NCBI GenBank assembly: GCA_001818895.1
Contig: MHLB01000031.1
Coordinates: 7,742 to 16,200, forward strand
Source: Candidatus Liptonbacteria bacterium RIFCSPLOWO2_01_FULL_53_13
GTDB lineage: Bacteria > Patescibacteriota > Minisyncoccia > UBA6257 > 2-01-FULL-56-20
DNA length: 8,459 nt
Direction: 5' to 3'
Of this stretch, positions 1 to 6,734 are shown piece after piece. Positions within the stretch are counted from its first letter, which is position 1. Each line of letters opens with the position of its first letter. A program made the position numbers and the translations under genes. The notes beneath the pieces were generated by a model. The model worked only from the letters and a program-made list of their open reading frames with translations, did no database searches and was not told where the DNA came from.

Positions 1-822
1 CCCATTCTCGTGCTTGGCGTAGACGCGGATGGATCCTCCTTGCGTATCAACTTCCTCTACATCAAATATTTTCATATCGTTCGCTTCAAGCAAGCGCACG
101 AGTGGGCGTAAGGCAAAAAACGAATGGTGTTCGTGATAGACGTTATCAAACTGATTCTTGAAAAGCAGATTGGGAAAGTACTGCGCTTCAAAGATAAAAA
201 CTCCCTTCGGGTCAAGAAGCAATCTCACGCCCTTCACGAAATCGTGCACATCGTCTACGTGCGCCAAGACGTTATTCGCAAGCACAACGCCCGCATGCCC
301 GTATTTTTTGAGGGTCTTTGCGGCGCACTTGGCGCTAAAAAAATCATTCACGGTTTCTATCCCGGCGGCGCGCGCAACCGGCACTACGTTTTTCGCCGGC
401 TCAATCCCCAGTACCTTCGCACCGAGTTCTTTTAAGGGGCGGAGGAGCACCCCGTCGTTTGATGCGATATCAACCGTGAGTTTTTTCGCAAGCGCGGGGA
501 ACCTCCGCATTACCTCGTGCGCATACTTCCGGAAGTGGATCACCGCCTGCGGCGAGCCGGATGTGTAAAATGCGTAGTTATCACCAAAGAGAAGTTTGGA
601 GTCAACAATGTGCATAAGTTTCACCAAGTTGCAGTCGGCGCACACCGCTACGTCAAGCGGGAATTTTTTTTCCGGCTTATTGAGATTTTCCCGTTCCACG
701 AAAGCGTCCGCGAGCGGAGTATCGCCCAAGCTCAAAAATTGCACGAGGTTTCTACTCCCGCAGATGCGGCAGGTTATTCGCGTTTTTATGTTTTTCTTCG
801 CGCGCCGGATTTCCTTAGTCAT
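1..822 (-). CDS. Sugar C-methyltransferase, TylCIII/NovU type (3' part missing)
   Basis: SAM-dependent methyltransferase expected to add a methyl group to a carbon, usually C3, of a nucleotide-linked 4-keto-deoxysugar in the cytoplasm. Seen: ATG at 822 and an open frame of 274 codons to the window edge. An N-terminal zinc-binding module has cysteines at 18, 21, 61 and 64 (CRICG and CADC). The SAM-binding motif DIASNDGVLL lies at 118-127, followed by NVLAHVDD at 184-191 and FEAQYFPNLL at 211-220. The family active-site segment YHEHH lies at 229-233, with QGGSIRVY at 261-268. Family members are about 400 residues, so roughly the last third is outside the window. The start lies 13 nt after the preceding stop with no clear Shine-Dalgarno, which suggests coupled translation. 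Neighbouring gmd and SDR genes can supply a 4-keto sugar. The family is secure; the exact sugar substrate is inference. Confidence 0.9.
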   Translation of the reverse strand, partial: MTKEIRRAKKNIKTRITCRICGSRNLVQFLSLGDTPLADAFVERENLNKPEKKFPLDVAVCADCNLVKLMHIVDSKLLFGDNYAFYTSGSPQAVIHFRKYAHEVMRRFPALAKKLTVDIASNDGVLLRPLKELGAKVLGIEPAKNVVPVARAAGIETVNDFFSAKCAAKTLKKYGHAGVVLANNVLAHVDDVHDFVKGVRLLLDPKGVFIFEAQYFPNLLFKNQFDNVYHEHHSFFALRPLVRLLEANDMKIFDVEEVDTQGGSIRVYAKHENG

Positions 823-835
823 AGAAGAAATATCG

Positions 836-1750
836 TTACTCGTTCACCGCGTAGGGATAGGATTCCGCATCGGCAACCGCTTTGCCATCAACCTTCTTCA
901 GCAGAGCATAACTCAAAATTCCAAGTATTTCCATTTTGGCATATTCCTTTTTCCCCTCTCGTAACGTCGGCACGGGGAATAATCTTACCTTTGTATGTTC
1001 CGGAAACGGCCTGTGATTCTTTACCATCCGCATAATCCGCGCAAGTTGCGGAGCTGGAGCAACGATTGCCAGCTCTTGGTTTTCGCCAAAGTCGAAGGGC
1101 AGGTGAAAAGTTTTTACAACATCAAGCGTATTAACGATAGGGCGTTCTGCGGTCCCGCGTATGATAGTAACCTTGCTCCCGGGAACAATCGCTTCAAGCG
1201 TTCTGTCTCTGGGAATTATCTTATCCGGACTCGCAAGCACCTCTGCGAGAACATCGTTTTCACTCTCCGTGCCGTTGTAGATGATCGGTGGACCAAACCT
1301 GCCGACCAGCTCTTTAATGTTTCTGTTCCCCTCGTGCGTGTCCGGAGAGAAGCTTCCCGCATCAAACTCCTCTCTGCTTCTCACTTCCGCGACCGTCAGC
1401 GCAAGCATAGCCATGTGGTTCAGATTCAACCGATCAGCCCACCGCAACCAGGAAGGACTTTGATATACTGGCCGCTCTTTTTCGTCTTTGACGGGCCGCT
1501 CATACGTCCCTACGCCCGAGAACGCCCAAACCGCGCCGATATTCCTCACCACCTCCGCCGGCATTTCAATTCTCGCCTTCTCCCTCTCACCGACTTCTTC
1601 AAGGTGCGCTATCTCGTGCGCGATGCCGGCAATAAGCCCTTTGATTTGCTCCGGAGGGAAATCCTTGTATTCGGCGTGGTCTTCAAGCGCCGCCTGATAC
1701 AGCGCCTCAACGTCAAATTGTTCAGCGGATTCGGGAGATTCTGTTTTCAT
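836..1750 (-). CDS. Uncharacterised protein with distant DUF218/YdcF-like features
   Basis: A 304-residue protein with no signal peptide or membrane segment, so probably cytoplasmic. Function is not known. Seen: an acidic, helical N-terminal stretch (1-65). Then an alpha/beta-looking region begins with AVWAFSGVGTY (73-83) and continues with PPIIYNGTESEND (154-166), IVNTLDVVKTF (205-215) and ELAIVAPAPQLARIMRMV (226-243). The order strand, then sGG/E-like, then NT, then strand with x-H-x-x-R is reminiscent of the DUF218 (ElyC/SanA/YdcF) fold. The usual histidine before the arginine is a glutamine here (Q235), so catalysis as in that family is uncertain. The ATG at 1750 overlaps the TGA of the upstream SDR gene as ATGA, which fixes the start and ties it to the operon. 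Its place between an SDR and a C-methyltransferase suggests a role in the same glycan pathway, by context only. Confidence 0.75.
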   Translation of the reverse strand: MKTESPESAEQFDVEALYQAALEDHAEYKDFPPEQIKGLIAGIAHEIAHLEEVGEREKARIEMPAEVVRNIGAVWAFSGVGTYERPVKDEKERPVYQSPSWLRWADRLNLNHMAMLALTVAEVRSREEFDAGSFSPDTHEGNRNIKELVGRFGPPIIYNGTESENDVLAEVLASPDKIIPRDRTLEAIVPGSKVTIIRGTAERPIVNTLDVVKTFHLPFDFGENQELAIVAPAPQLARIMRMVKNHRPFPEHTKVRLFPVPTLREGKKEYAKMEILGILSYALLKKVDGKAVADAESYPYAVNE

Positions 1751-2682
1751 GATGAGGATTGCGCGTTATGCCACGCTATGGTTTTTTTAAGCCCTTCTTC
1801 AAGCGGGGTTTTCGCCTTGAACCCGATCAGTTGTTCTGCGCGCGTCACGTCCAAAAGCCGCTTCAAATCCCCCTCCGGCTTATCGGTGTTCCAGCGTACC
1901 GTTCCGTCAAAGCCGGTAATTGATGAAAGCAGCTCCGCAAGTTCCTTTATGGAGATTCCGGTTCCGCTTGCAAGATTCAAAGGTGATACGTCATCGTAGT
2001 CCTCGGCGGCGCGGAGAATTCCTTCAGCCGCGTCGTCCGCGAATATGAGGTCGCGCACCGCGTTCCCCGTTCCCCATACTTCCACCTCTTTTTCGCCCCG
2101 TTCTTTGGCGCCCAAAAATTTTTGGATGAGCGAAGGAACCATATAGCCGCTCTCGTACCGCTCCCCCGGCCCGTACGCGTTGGTAAGCAGGACATGAATT
2201 GCGTGAAATCCCGATTGCCGCCGATACATCTCTCCCTGTAACGCCGCAATCCGCTTTGAGAGCCCGTAGGGAATATTGCCGGGCGAAGGAAGCCCGTTCC
2301 ATAGGTCAATTTCCTTGAGCGGCGTGGGGGCGGATTCGGGATATTCGGTCGCGCTTCCTATCGTAATAATTTTCTGGACTCCTTCCTGAAACGCCGCTTC
2401 AACGAGGTGTACCCCCATAATGAGATTTTCGTAAAAAAGCTGGCCGGGAATTTTTGCCCGAAGAAGGATGTCTCCCGGCACTGCTGCGCAGTCAAAAACG
2501 ATATCTATCCCCTTGACCGCTCCCGCGCACTTTTCCCACACGCGGAGATCGTGGGTTTCAGGGAGCGGAATAACGATTCGTTCGCGCAGAACGCCGCGTT
2601 TTTCAAGCGCGGCGCATACATGGGAACCGATAAACCCGTTCCCCCCCGCTACCAATATTTTTTTGTTTTTAAGATCAATCAT
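1747..2682 (-). CDS. NAD(P)-dependent sugar epimerase/reductase, extended SDR (third paralogue)
   Basis: A 311-residue extended short-chain dehydrogenase/reductase acting on a nucleotide sugar, probably downstream of Gmd. Seen: Rossmann motif GGNGFIG (13-19), GSATEYPE (109-116) with catalytic-type S110, YxxxK at Y139/K143, TNAYGPGE (167-174), EVWGTGNAVRDL (201-212) and DDAAEG (216-221). It aligns throughout with the two upstream SDR genes, and by eye about half of residues match the 3665-4597 copy. It lacks the epimerising cysteine and histidine of GDP-L-fucose synthase: position 112 is Thr and the His site is aromatic (GYMVP). The Ser-Ala-Thr-x-Tyr pattern recalls GalE, so a 4-reductase or epimerase role is likely. 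I chose ATG 2682 over an in-frame start 48 nt upstream. It matches the MIDLK opening of the paralogues and has AGAGG ten bases upstream. Its TGA overlaps the next ATG. Confidence 0.88.
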   Translation of the reverse strand: MIDLKNKKILVAGGNGFIGSHVCAALEKRGVLRERIVIPLPETHDLRVWEKCAGAVKGIDIVFDCAAVPGDILLRAKIPGQLFYENLIMGVHLVEAAFQEGVQKIITIGSATEYPESAPTPLKEIDLWNGLPSPGNIPYGLSKRIAALQGEMYRRQSGFHAIHVLLTNAYGPGERYESGYMVPSLIQKFLGAKERGEKEVEVWGTGNAVRDLIFADDAAEGILRAAEDYDDVSPLNLASGTGISIKELAELLSSITGFDGTVRWNTDKPEGDLKRLLDVTRAEQLIGFKAKTPLEEGLKKTIAWHNAQSSS

Positions 2683-2692
2683 GGGAATGGAA

Positions 2693-2697
2693 CCTCT
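2693..2697 (-). promoter_or_regulatory. Possible ribosome binding site for the third SDR gene
   Basis: AGAGG read on the minus strand ends ten bases before ATG 2682. It is a weak Shine-Dalgarno match, but one of only two candidates in the operon. It lies in the 20-nt gap after the TAA of the preceding gene and supports ATG 2682 over the upstream in-frame start that would overlap that gene. Confidence 0.4.
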
Positions 2698-2702
2698 GCC
2701 GT

Positions 2703-3644
2703 TTATGATGCAAGCGAAGCGTGATACCACGCAATCGTTTTTGCGAGCCCTCCCTCAAAATCGGTCTTTGCGCGGAAACCGAATTCGCGCTCCGCGCGGC
2801 TCACGTCAAGCCGGCGCCGCGGCTGTCCGTCGGGTTTCGTCGCGTCCCACCGAATCTTACCTTGGTAATCCATAAGGCGGCAAATGAGCCCCACGAGATC
2901 TTTAATGGAAATTTCCATCCCCGAACCAAGATTCACGGGGTCGGATTTATCGTAGCGCAGAAGCGCGCTTACGATGCCCTCCGCGGCATCTTCCACATAT
3001 AAGAATTCGCGCGTGGCGCGGCCCGTGCCCCACGCCTCAATGGCATTATCCCCTTTCTTTTTTGCATCTGCGATTTTTCTGATCAGCGCGGGAATCACGT
3101 GTGATTTTCTTTCGTCAAACGTATCTCCCGGACCGTACAGATTCACAGGGAGAAGATATATTGCATCCAAATGATACTGCGCGCGATACGCTTCGGCGAT
3201 AGTCAAAAGCGCTTTTTTCGCAAGGCCATACGGCGCGTTCGTTTCCTCCGGGTAGCCGTTCCACAAATTTTCTTCTTTGAACGGAACCGTGGTGAATTTC
3301 GGATACGCGCAGATGGTTCCCAGAAGAAGTATTTTCTCGACTCCCGCGCGGTGGGCGGCGTGAACCACGCGCGCGCCCATAATCATATTGTCATAAAAAA
3401 GCTCTCCGGGATTCGTCTGATTGAACCCGATGCCCCCTACTTTTGCGGCAAGGTGTATCACGAGGTGCTGCCCCTCCGCCGCGCGCGTGCAATCCTCTTC
3501 TTTGCGAAGATCGTACTCACCTTCGCGTGGCACGGTGATATCCTTCTCTTGCGCACCGTGCGCGAGAAGCGCGCGGATGACATGCCCGCCTAAAAATCCT
3601 CCACCCCCTGTCACCAGTATTTTTTTGTCCTTGAGGTCAATCAT
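2703..3644 (-). CDS. fcl: GDP-L-fucose synthase-like SDR (GDP-4-keto-6-deoxymannose 3,5-epimerase/4-reductase)
   Basis: A 313-residue enzyme expected to convert GDP-4-keto-6-deoxy-D-mannose, the Gmd product, to GDP-L-fucose using NADPH in the cytoplasm. Seen: Rossmann motif GGGGFLG (13-19), AAKVGGIG (66-73), LGTICAYPK (108-116), NAPYGLAKK (136-144) with Y139/K143, NLYGPGD (168-174), KSHVIPALI (180-188) and TREFLYVEDAAEG (211-223). The two epimerisation residues known from E. coli GDP-fucose synthase (Cys109 and His179) are matched by C112 and H182. The usual active-site serine is T110, a conservative change I believe is common in non-enterobacterial homologues. Length fits the family (about 310-320). 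ATG 3644 gives the same MIDLK opening as the paralogues. It lies 20 nt after the previous TAG, in a spacer made largely of heptamer repeats with no Shine-Dalgarno. The gene ends in TAA, 20 nt before the next SDR gene. Confidence 0.87.
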   Translation of the reverse strand: MIDLKDKKILVTGGGGFLGGHVIRALLAHGAQEKDITVPREGEYDLRKEEDCTRAAEGQHLVIHLAAKVGGIGFNQTNPGELFYDNMIMGARVVHAAHRAGVEKILLLGTICAYPKFTTVPFKEENLWNGYPEETNAPYGLAKKALLTIAEAYRAQYHLDAIYLLPVNLYGPGDTFDERKSHVIPALIRKIADAKKKGDNAIEAWGTGRATREFLYVEDAAEGIVSALLRYDKSDPVNLGSGMEISIKDLVGLICRLMDYQGKIRWDATKPDGQPRRRLDVSRAEREFGFRAKTDFEGGLAKTIAWYHASLAS

Positions 3645-3650
3645 GGATAG

Positions 3651-3678
3651 CTATTGGCTATTGGCTATTGGCTATTGG
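3651..3678. repeat. Perfect 4 x 7 bp tandem repeat at a gene junction
   Basis: Four exact copies of CTATTGG on the plus strand (CCAATAG on the minus strand). The array covers the last codons and TAG stop of the upstream SDR gene and most of the 20-nt spacer before the fucose-synthase-like gene. In the minus-strand reading it encodes the tail Ala-Asn-Ser-Gln and then the TAG. Two copies are enough to give this ending, so gain or loss of further copies would leave the protein intact and move the next start codon in 7-nt steps. The unit resembles the degenerate heptamers near 8137-8248. Confidence 0.95.
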
Positions 3679-4597
3679 CAACGTGCCACGCAATGGTTGC
3701 TTTAAGGCCCTCCGCGAGCGTGGTTTTCGGAGAGAACCCGAACGCACGTTCCGCTTTGGTGATGTCAAGCATCCGGCGCGGAGGGCCTTCCGGTTTTTCC
3801 TTATCCCAGCGTATCTCGCCCTCAAATCCCATAAGGCGGGCGATGAGCTCTGTGAGCTCGCGGATGGAGATTTCCCATCCGGAACCGAGATTCACCGGAC
3901 TCGCGTCATCATATGCCTCAAGCGCCTGGACAACTCCCTCTGCCGCGTCAGCAACGTAGAGAAAGTCCCGCGTCGCCTGCCCCGTACCCCATACTTCAAT
4001 GTATGCTTTCCCTTCTCTCTGTGCGCCAAGAATACGCCGGATGATATTCGTGATAACAAATCCTTTTCGGGTTTCGGAACCCGGCCCGTACATGTTAGTG
4101 AGAAGAAGGTGCACCGCATTGAATCCGTACTGCGCGCGGTACGCCTGGCCTTGCACGAGAAGCATTTTCTTTGCAATCGTATAGGGCGCATGCGAAGAGG
4201 CGACTGCGCCCGTCCATAGGTTTTCTTCCCGATATGGGAGCGGCGCATTTTCCGGATACTCGGTCGCGCTTCCGATAGCCACGAATTTTTCTGCCCCCGC
4301 GCGCCTCGCCGCATCCATAAGCTCCACTCCCATCACAAGATTGTCGTGAATGATCTCGGCGGGATGGTCGCGATGGAATTCCGCATCTCCCGTAGTCCCT
4401 GCTGCATGAACCACAAGCTGTACGCCATCCACCATCGCTTCGCACGCGCTCCTTTTCCGTAAATCGTGCGTTTCGAAACGAGGCACAACGATCAAGGACT
4501 CCGAAACGCCGCGCCCTACAAGCACCCGCACTATGTGCGACCCTAAGAATCCCGCACCTCCGGTAATGAGAATTTTTTTGCCCTTGAGATCAATCAT
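3665..4597 (-). CDS. NAD(P)-dependent sugar epimerase/reductase, extended SDR (first paralogue)
   Basis: A 310-residue extended SDR, first of three tandem paralogues. Seen: Rossmann motif GGAGFLG (13-19), GSATEYPE (109-116) with S110, HAPYTIAKK (136-144) with Y139/K143, TNMYGPGS (167-174), EVWGTGQATRDFLY (201-214) and DAAEG (217-221). As in the third paralogue, the fucose-synthase Cys is Thr (T112) and the His site is Phe (F180). This suggests a simple 4-reductase or a 4-epimerase rather than a 3,5-epimerase. A candidate role is reduction of GDP-4-keto-6-deoxymannose to GDP-rhamnose, but the substrate cannot be read from sequence. ATG 4597 (MIDLK) is preferred to an in-frame TTG 12 nt upstream because all three paralogues open the same way. 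A 36-nt gap without a clear Shine-Dalgarno separates it from the Nudix gene. Its TAG is supplied by the heptamer repeat at 3651-3678. Confidence 0.88.
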   Translation of the reverse strand: MIDLKGKKILITGGAGFLGSHIVRVLVGRGVSESLIVVPRFETHDLRKRSACEAMVDGVQLVVHAAGTTGDAEFHRDHPAEIIHDNLVMGVELMDAARRAGAEKFVAIGSATEYPENAPLPYREENLWTGAVASSHAPYTIAKKMLLVQGQAYRAQYGFNAVHLLLTNMYGPGSETRKGFVITNIIRRILGAQREGKAYIEVWGTGQATRDFLYVADAAEGVVQALEAYDDASPVNLGSGWEISIRELTELIARLMGFEGEIRWDKEKPEGPPRRMLDITKAERAFGFSPKTTLAEGLKATIAWHVANSQ

Positions 4598-4633
4598 CGT
4601 ATAACCCAAAACTACCGTGTTTGCCCCAAGCGG

Positions 4634-5113
4634 TCAAGCGTTTTTCGCCTGACGCCCGCGCAAGAGTGTCATGCGCCGCAAATCCGGATGCATGCCTTGC
4701 CCCGGCTTCGTGACCCAACGGAATCCTTCGCTCTGTTCGTCAAGCCGTATCCGTAGTGCCCCATGTACCTGAACCAAACACACCGCAATCGGCGTATGAA
4801 CGTCTATCCCTTTATACGGCCCCTTCTTGGAAAAAAATTCATAGAACCCGAGGATTCGCTTAAATGTCCCTTTCAAACCGGTTTCTTCTTTCAGCTTCCG
4901 CACGGCCGCATGGGCTACTCGCTCGTTTTTGTGCACGCGGCCTCCGGGAACCCACCATGCGCCTCGCGCCGGATTATTTTTTCTGCGCACGAGAATAAAT
5001 CTTCCGTAAGAATCTTCCGCAACAATATCAACGCAAAAAATCGGGATTGCCGCGCATATATTCTTATAGAACGCTTCCGGTATATGGCAAATTTTCTTCC
5101 CTGAACGGCTCAT
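4634..5113 (-). CDS. Nudix hydrolase resembling GDP-mannose mannosyl hydrolase
   Basis: A 159-residue Nudix-fold protein likely acting on a nucleotide sugar. Seen: a strand with CVDIVAED (27-34), [18 protein letters not shown] (43-60), then a Nudix box G58-x5-E64-x7-R72-K-L-K-E76-E77-x-G79-[10 protein letters not shown] follows at 104-112 and [11 protein letters not shown] at 125-135. The [17 protein letters not shown] segment and the DEQ...RW segment match the GDP-mannose mannosyl hydrolase (Gmm) family, and position between gmd and GDP-sugar SDRs fits. Two points are unusual. The first Glu of the canonical REUxEE is Lys73, and the residue aligned with the Gmm catalytic histidine (DEQH in E. 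coli) is Ser128. So it may be a different nucleotide-sugar Nudix enzyme or have altered activity. Its ATG overlaps the gmd stop as ATGA, with AAGGA nine bases upstream, so the start is well supported. Confidence 0.87.
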   Translation of the reverse strand: MSRSGKKICHIPEAFYKNICAAIPIFCVDIVAEDSYGRFILVRRKNNPARGAWWVPGGRVHKNERVAHAAVRKLKEETGLKGTFKRILGFYEFFSKKGPYKGIDVHTPIAVCLVQVHGALRIRLDEQSEGFRWVTKPGQGMHPDLRRMTLLRGRQAKNA

Positions 5114-6105
5114 GTGGCTGTTTCCTTCGCATCCGCGTCCATCATGATACGGACGAGCTCTTCAAATTTCGTTTTCGCTTCCCATCCGAGTTTTTCTTTT
5201 GCTTTGCGCGCATCGGCGATAAGATTTTCCACTTCCGTCGGACGGTAATAGCGCGGATCAATGGCGACGTATTTTTCCCAATCAGCGATACCCGCGTGCT
5301 TAAATGCCGCCTCTACAAATTCGCGCACGGAGTGGCTCTCGCCCGTTCCGATAACGAAATCGTCCGGCTCCGGTTGCTGAAGCATAAGCCACATCGCTTC
5401 CACGTATTCTTTCGCATACCCCCAATCGCGGCGCGCTTCCAAGTTGCCGAGATACAATTTTTCCTGCAGCCCCGCCTTGATGCGGTTTACCGCTTTCGTG
5501 ATTTTCCGGGTCACGAAGGTTTCACCGCGGCGCTCCGATTCGTGGTTGAAAAGAATTCCGTTCGCCGCGAATATCCCGTATGCTTCGCGGTAGTTCACGG
5601 TGGTATAGAACGCAAATACTTTTGCGATACCGTAAGGACTCCTCGGATAGAATTTCGTCGTCTCGTTTTGCGGAGGAGGGGTTGCCCCGAACATCTCGGA
5701 GGAGGATGCCTGATAAAATTTCACTTTTTTCTTGGTCTGCGCTTCATAATCCTTGATTGCCTCAAGGATGCGAAGGGTGCCCACACCATCTACGTCGGCG
5801 GTGTATTCCGGGATATCAAAACTTACGCGCACATGCGATTGGGCACCAAGGTTATAAATTTCATCCGGCTCCACTTGATAAATAAGCTTGCGGATGGTAT
5901 TTGCGTCCGCGAGGTCGCCATAGTGAAGAAAGAGTTTCGGCCCCTCTTTGTGGGGGTCAAAACTTGAGAGATGCTCGATTCTCCCCGTGTTAAAGGTGGA
6001 TGCTCTGCGAATGACGCCGTGCACTTCATATTCCTTCTCAAGCAGGAGTTCCGCAAGGTAGCTTCCGTCCTGGCCGGTAATGCCGGTGACAATGGCTTTT
6101 TTCAT
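5110..6105 (-). CDS. gmd: GDP-mannose 4,6-dehydratase
   Basis: Converts GDP-D-mannose to GDP-4-keto-6-deoxy-D-mannose using tightly bound NADP. It is the first committed step to GDP-fucose, GDP-rhamnose and related sugars, and is cytoplasmic. Seen: 331 residues with [16 protein letters not shown] at 7-22, the family cofactor motif. GDLADANT (63-70), NLGAQSHV (85-92), QASSSEMFG (132-140) with S135/E137, and [10 protein letters not shown] (153-162) with Y158/K162 follow. [16 protein letters not shown] (186-201) and [10 protein letters not shown] (286-295) are diagnostic of Gmd. Length fits the shorter bacterial Gmd group. The active-site Thr of E. coli Gmd is Ser here, a conservative change. 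ATG 6105 shares its A with the TGA of the TPR gene (TGATG), and the gmd stop overlaps the Nudix start (ATGA), so it is coupled on both sides. Its place directly before other GDP-sugar enzymes defines the cluster. Confidence 0.97.
   Translation of the reverse strand: MKKAIVTGITGQDGSYLAELLLEKEYEVHGVIRRASTFNTGRIEHLSSFDPHKEGPKLFLHYGDLADANTIRKLIYQVEPDEIYNLGAQSHVRVSFDIPEYTADVDGVGTLRILEAIKDYEAQTKKKVKFYQASSSEMFGATPPPQNETTKFYPRSPYGIAKVFAFYTTVNYREAYGIFAANGILFNHESERRGETFVTRKITKAVNRIKAGLQEKLYLGNLEARRDWGYAKEYVEAMWLMLQQPEPDDFVIGTGESHSVREFVEAAFKHAGIADWEKYVAIDPRYYRPTEVENLIADARKAKEKLGWEAKTKFEELVRIMMDADAKETAT
5123..5127 (-). promoter_or_regulatory. Ribosome binding site for the Nudix gene
   Basis: AAGGA on the minus strand, nine bases before ATG 5113, lies inside the last codons of gmd. 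It is the clearest Shine-Dalgarno in the window and fixes the Nudix start at the ATGA overlap. Confidence 0.55.
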
Positions 6106-6734
6106 CAGCGGTTCATTTCTTGTACTTTATTTTTGAACTGCGCATGTGCGCTTTTCGCGGCATCGTCCCCCGGCCATTCCTTGAGGATTTGGCTCATGAT
6201 CATATCGACGTTCCCCACATCTCCCGCGAGCCGATATGCATCAAATAATCCGTAGAGAAACTGGGGGCGTTTCGGCCCGCGCGCATAGCCCTCTTTATAA
6301 TAATAGAGTGCCGATTCAAGATATTTAGGATTCTGCGTCTTGAGGTATGCGCGCTGGTAGATAAGCCCGAGGATATACAAGTCCTGCTCAAAGCTCAATC
6401 CTTTGCCTCGCGCGATGAGGGGATCGTAATACGTAAGGGCGTATTTGAGGGATGCGTCGATGAGAGGGGTATTTTGGTCGCTATTCACGATAATGCCCAT
6501 GACGGTCGTTGCAACGTTCCGCACAAGCTCGCTCTGTCCGATGGGCGAAGGCGCGTCAAGCGCCGGGGAGATCGCTTTCTCAAAGTCGGCGAGTGTTTTC
6601 GCGTTATACGCTTCGCGCGTGCTTGAAATATAAATCTGCGACTTACGAAGCGGGAGATAATTGCCGTAAATGCCGATCGCCACGATCGCCGCGGACACGA
6701 TGACGCCGAGAAATTTTTTAAGATTGTCGTTCAT
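6105..6734 (-). CDS. Membrane-anchored TPR-like protein, partner of the ligase
   Basis: A 209-residue protein with one N-terminal membrane segment (about 8-27, [20 protein letters not shown]) and a helical remainder. The remainder has TPR-like helix pairs, for example 116-131 with 135-150 ([17 protein letters not shown]) and 155-187. The soluble part probably lies on the outer side of the membrane. Its content resembles the C-terminal TPR tail that I recall in many CPR O-antigen-ligase proteins, so it likely works with the upstream gene. The start chosen is ATG 6734, which overlaps the ligase stop by 17 nt. An earlier in-frame start at 6836 would add 34 residues lying over ligase coding sequence and is not favoured. 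The stop shares one base with the gmd start. The role, organising glycan polymerisation or transfer, is inference from context. Confidence 0.8.
   Translation of the reverse strand: MNDNLKKFLGVIVSAAIVAIGIYGNYLPLRKSQIYISSTREAYNAKTLADFEKAISPALDAPSPIGQSELVRNVATTVMGIIVNSDQNTPLIDASLKYALTYYDPLIARGKGLSFEQDLYILGLIYQRAYLKTQNPKYLESALYYYKEGYARGPKRPQFLYGLFDAYRLAGDVGNVDMIMSQILKEWPGDDAAKSAHAQFKNKVQEMNR

Noticed and set aside
995..1999. Long plus-strand open frame of over 300 codons opposite the DUF218-like and SDR genes
   Set aside because: Low-complexity, Arg/Phe/Pro-rich translation with no recognisable motif; it is the antisense shadow of well-supported minus-strand genes.
2683..2730. Earlier in-frame start giving a 16-residue N-terminal extension to the third SDR gene
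   Set aside because: It overlaps the end of the preceding gene, lies before the Rossmann start, and breaks the MIDLK opening shared by the three paralogues; ATG 2682 also has a weak ribosome site.
4598..4609. TTG start adding four residues to the first SDR gene
   Set aside because: ATG 4597 gives the same opening as both paralogues and no Shine-Dalgarno favours the TTG.
5047..5967. Long plus-strand open frame opposite gmd
   Set aside because: The opposite strand encodes an unmistakable GDP-mannose dehydratase; the plus-strand translation has no family features.
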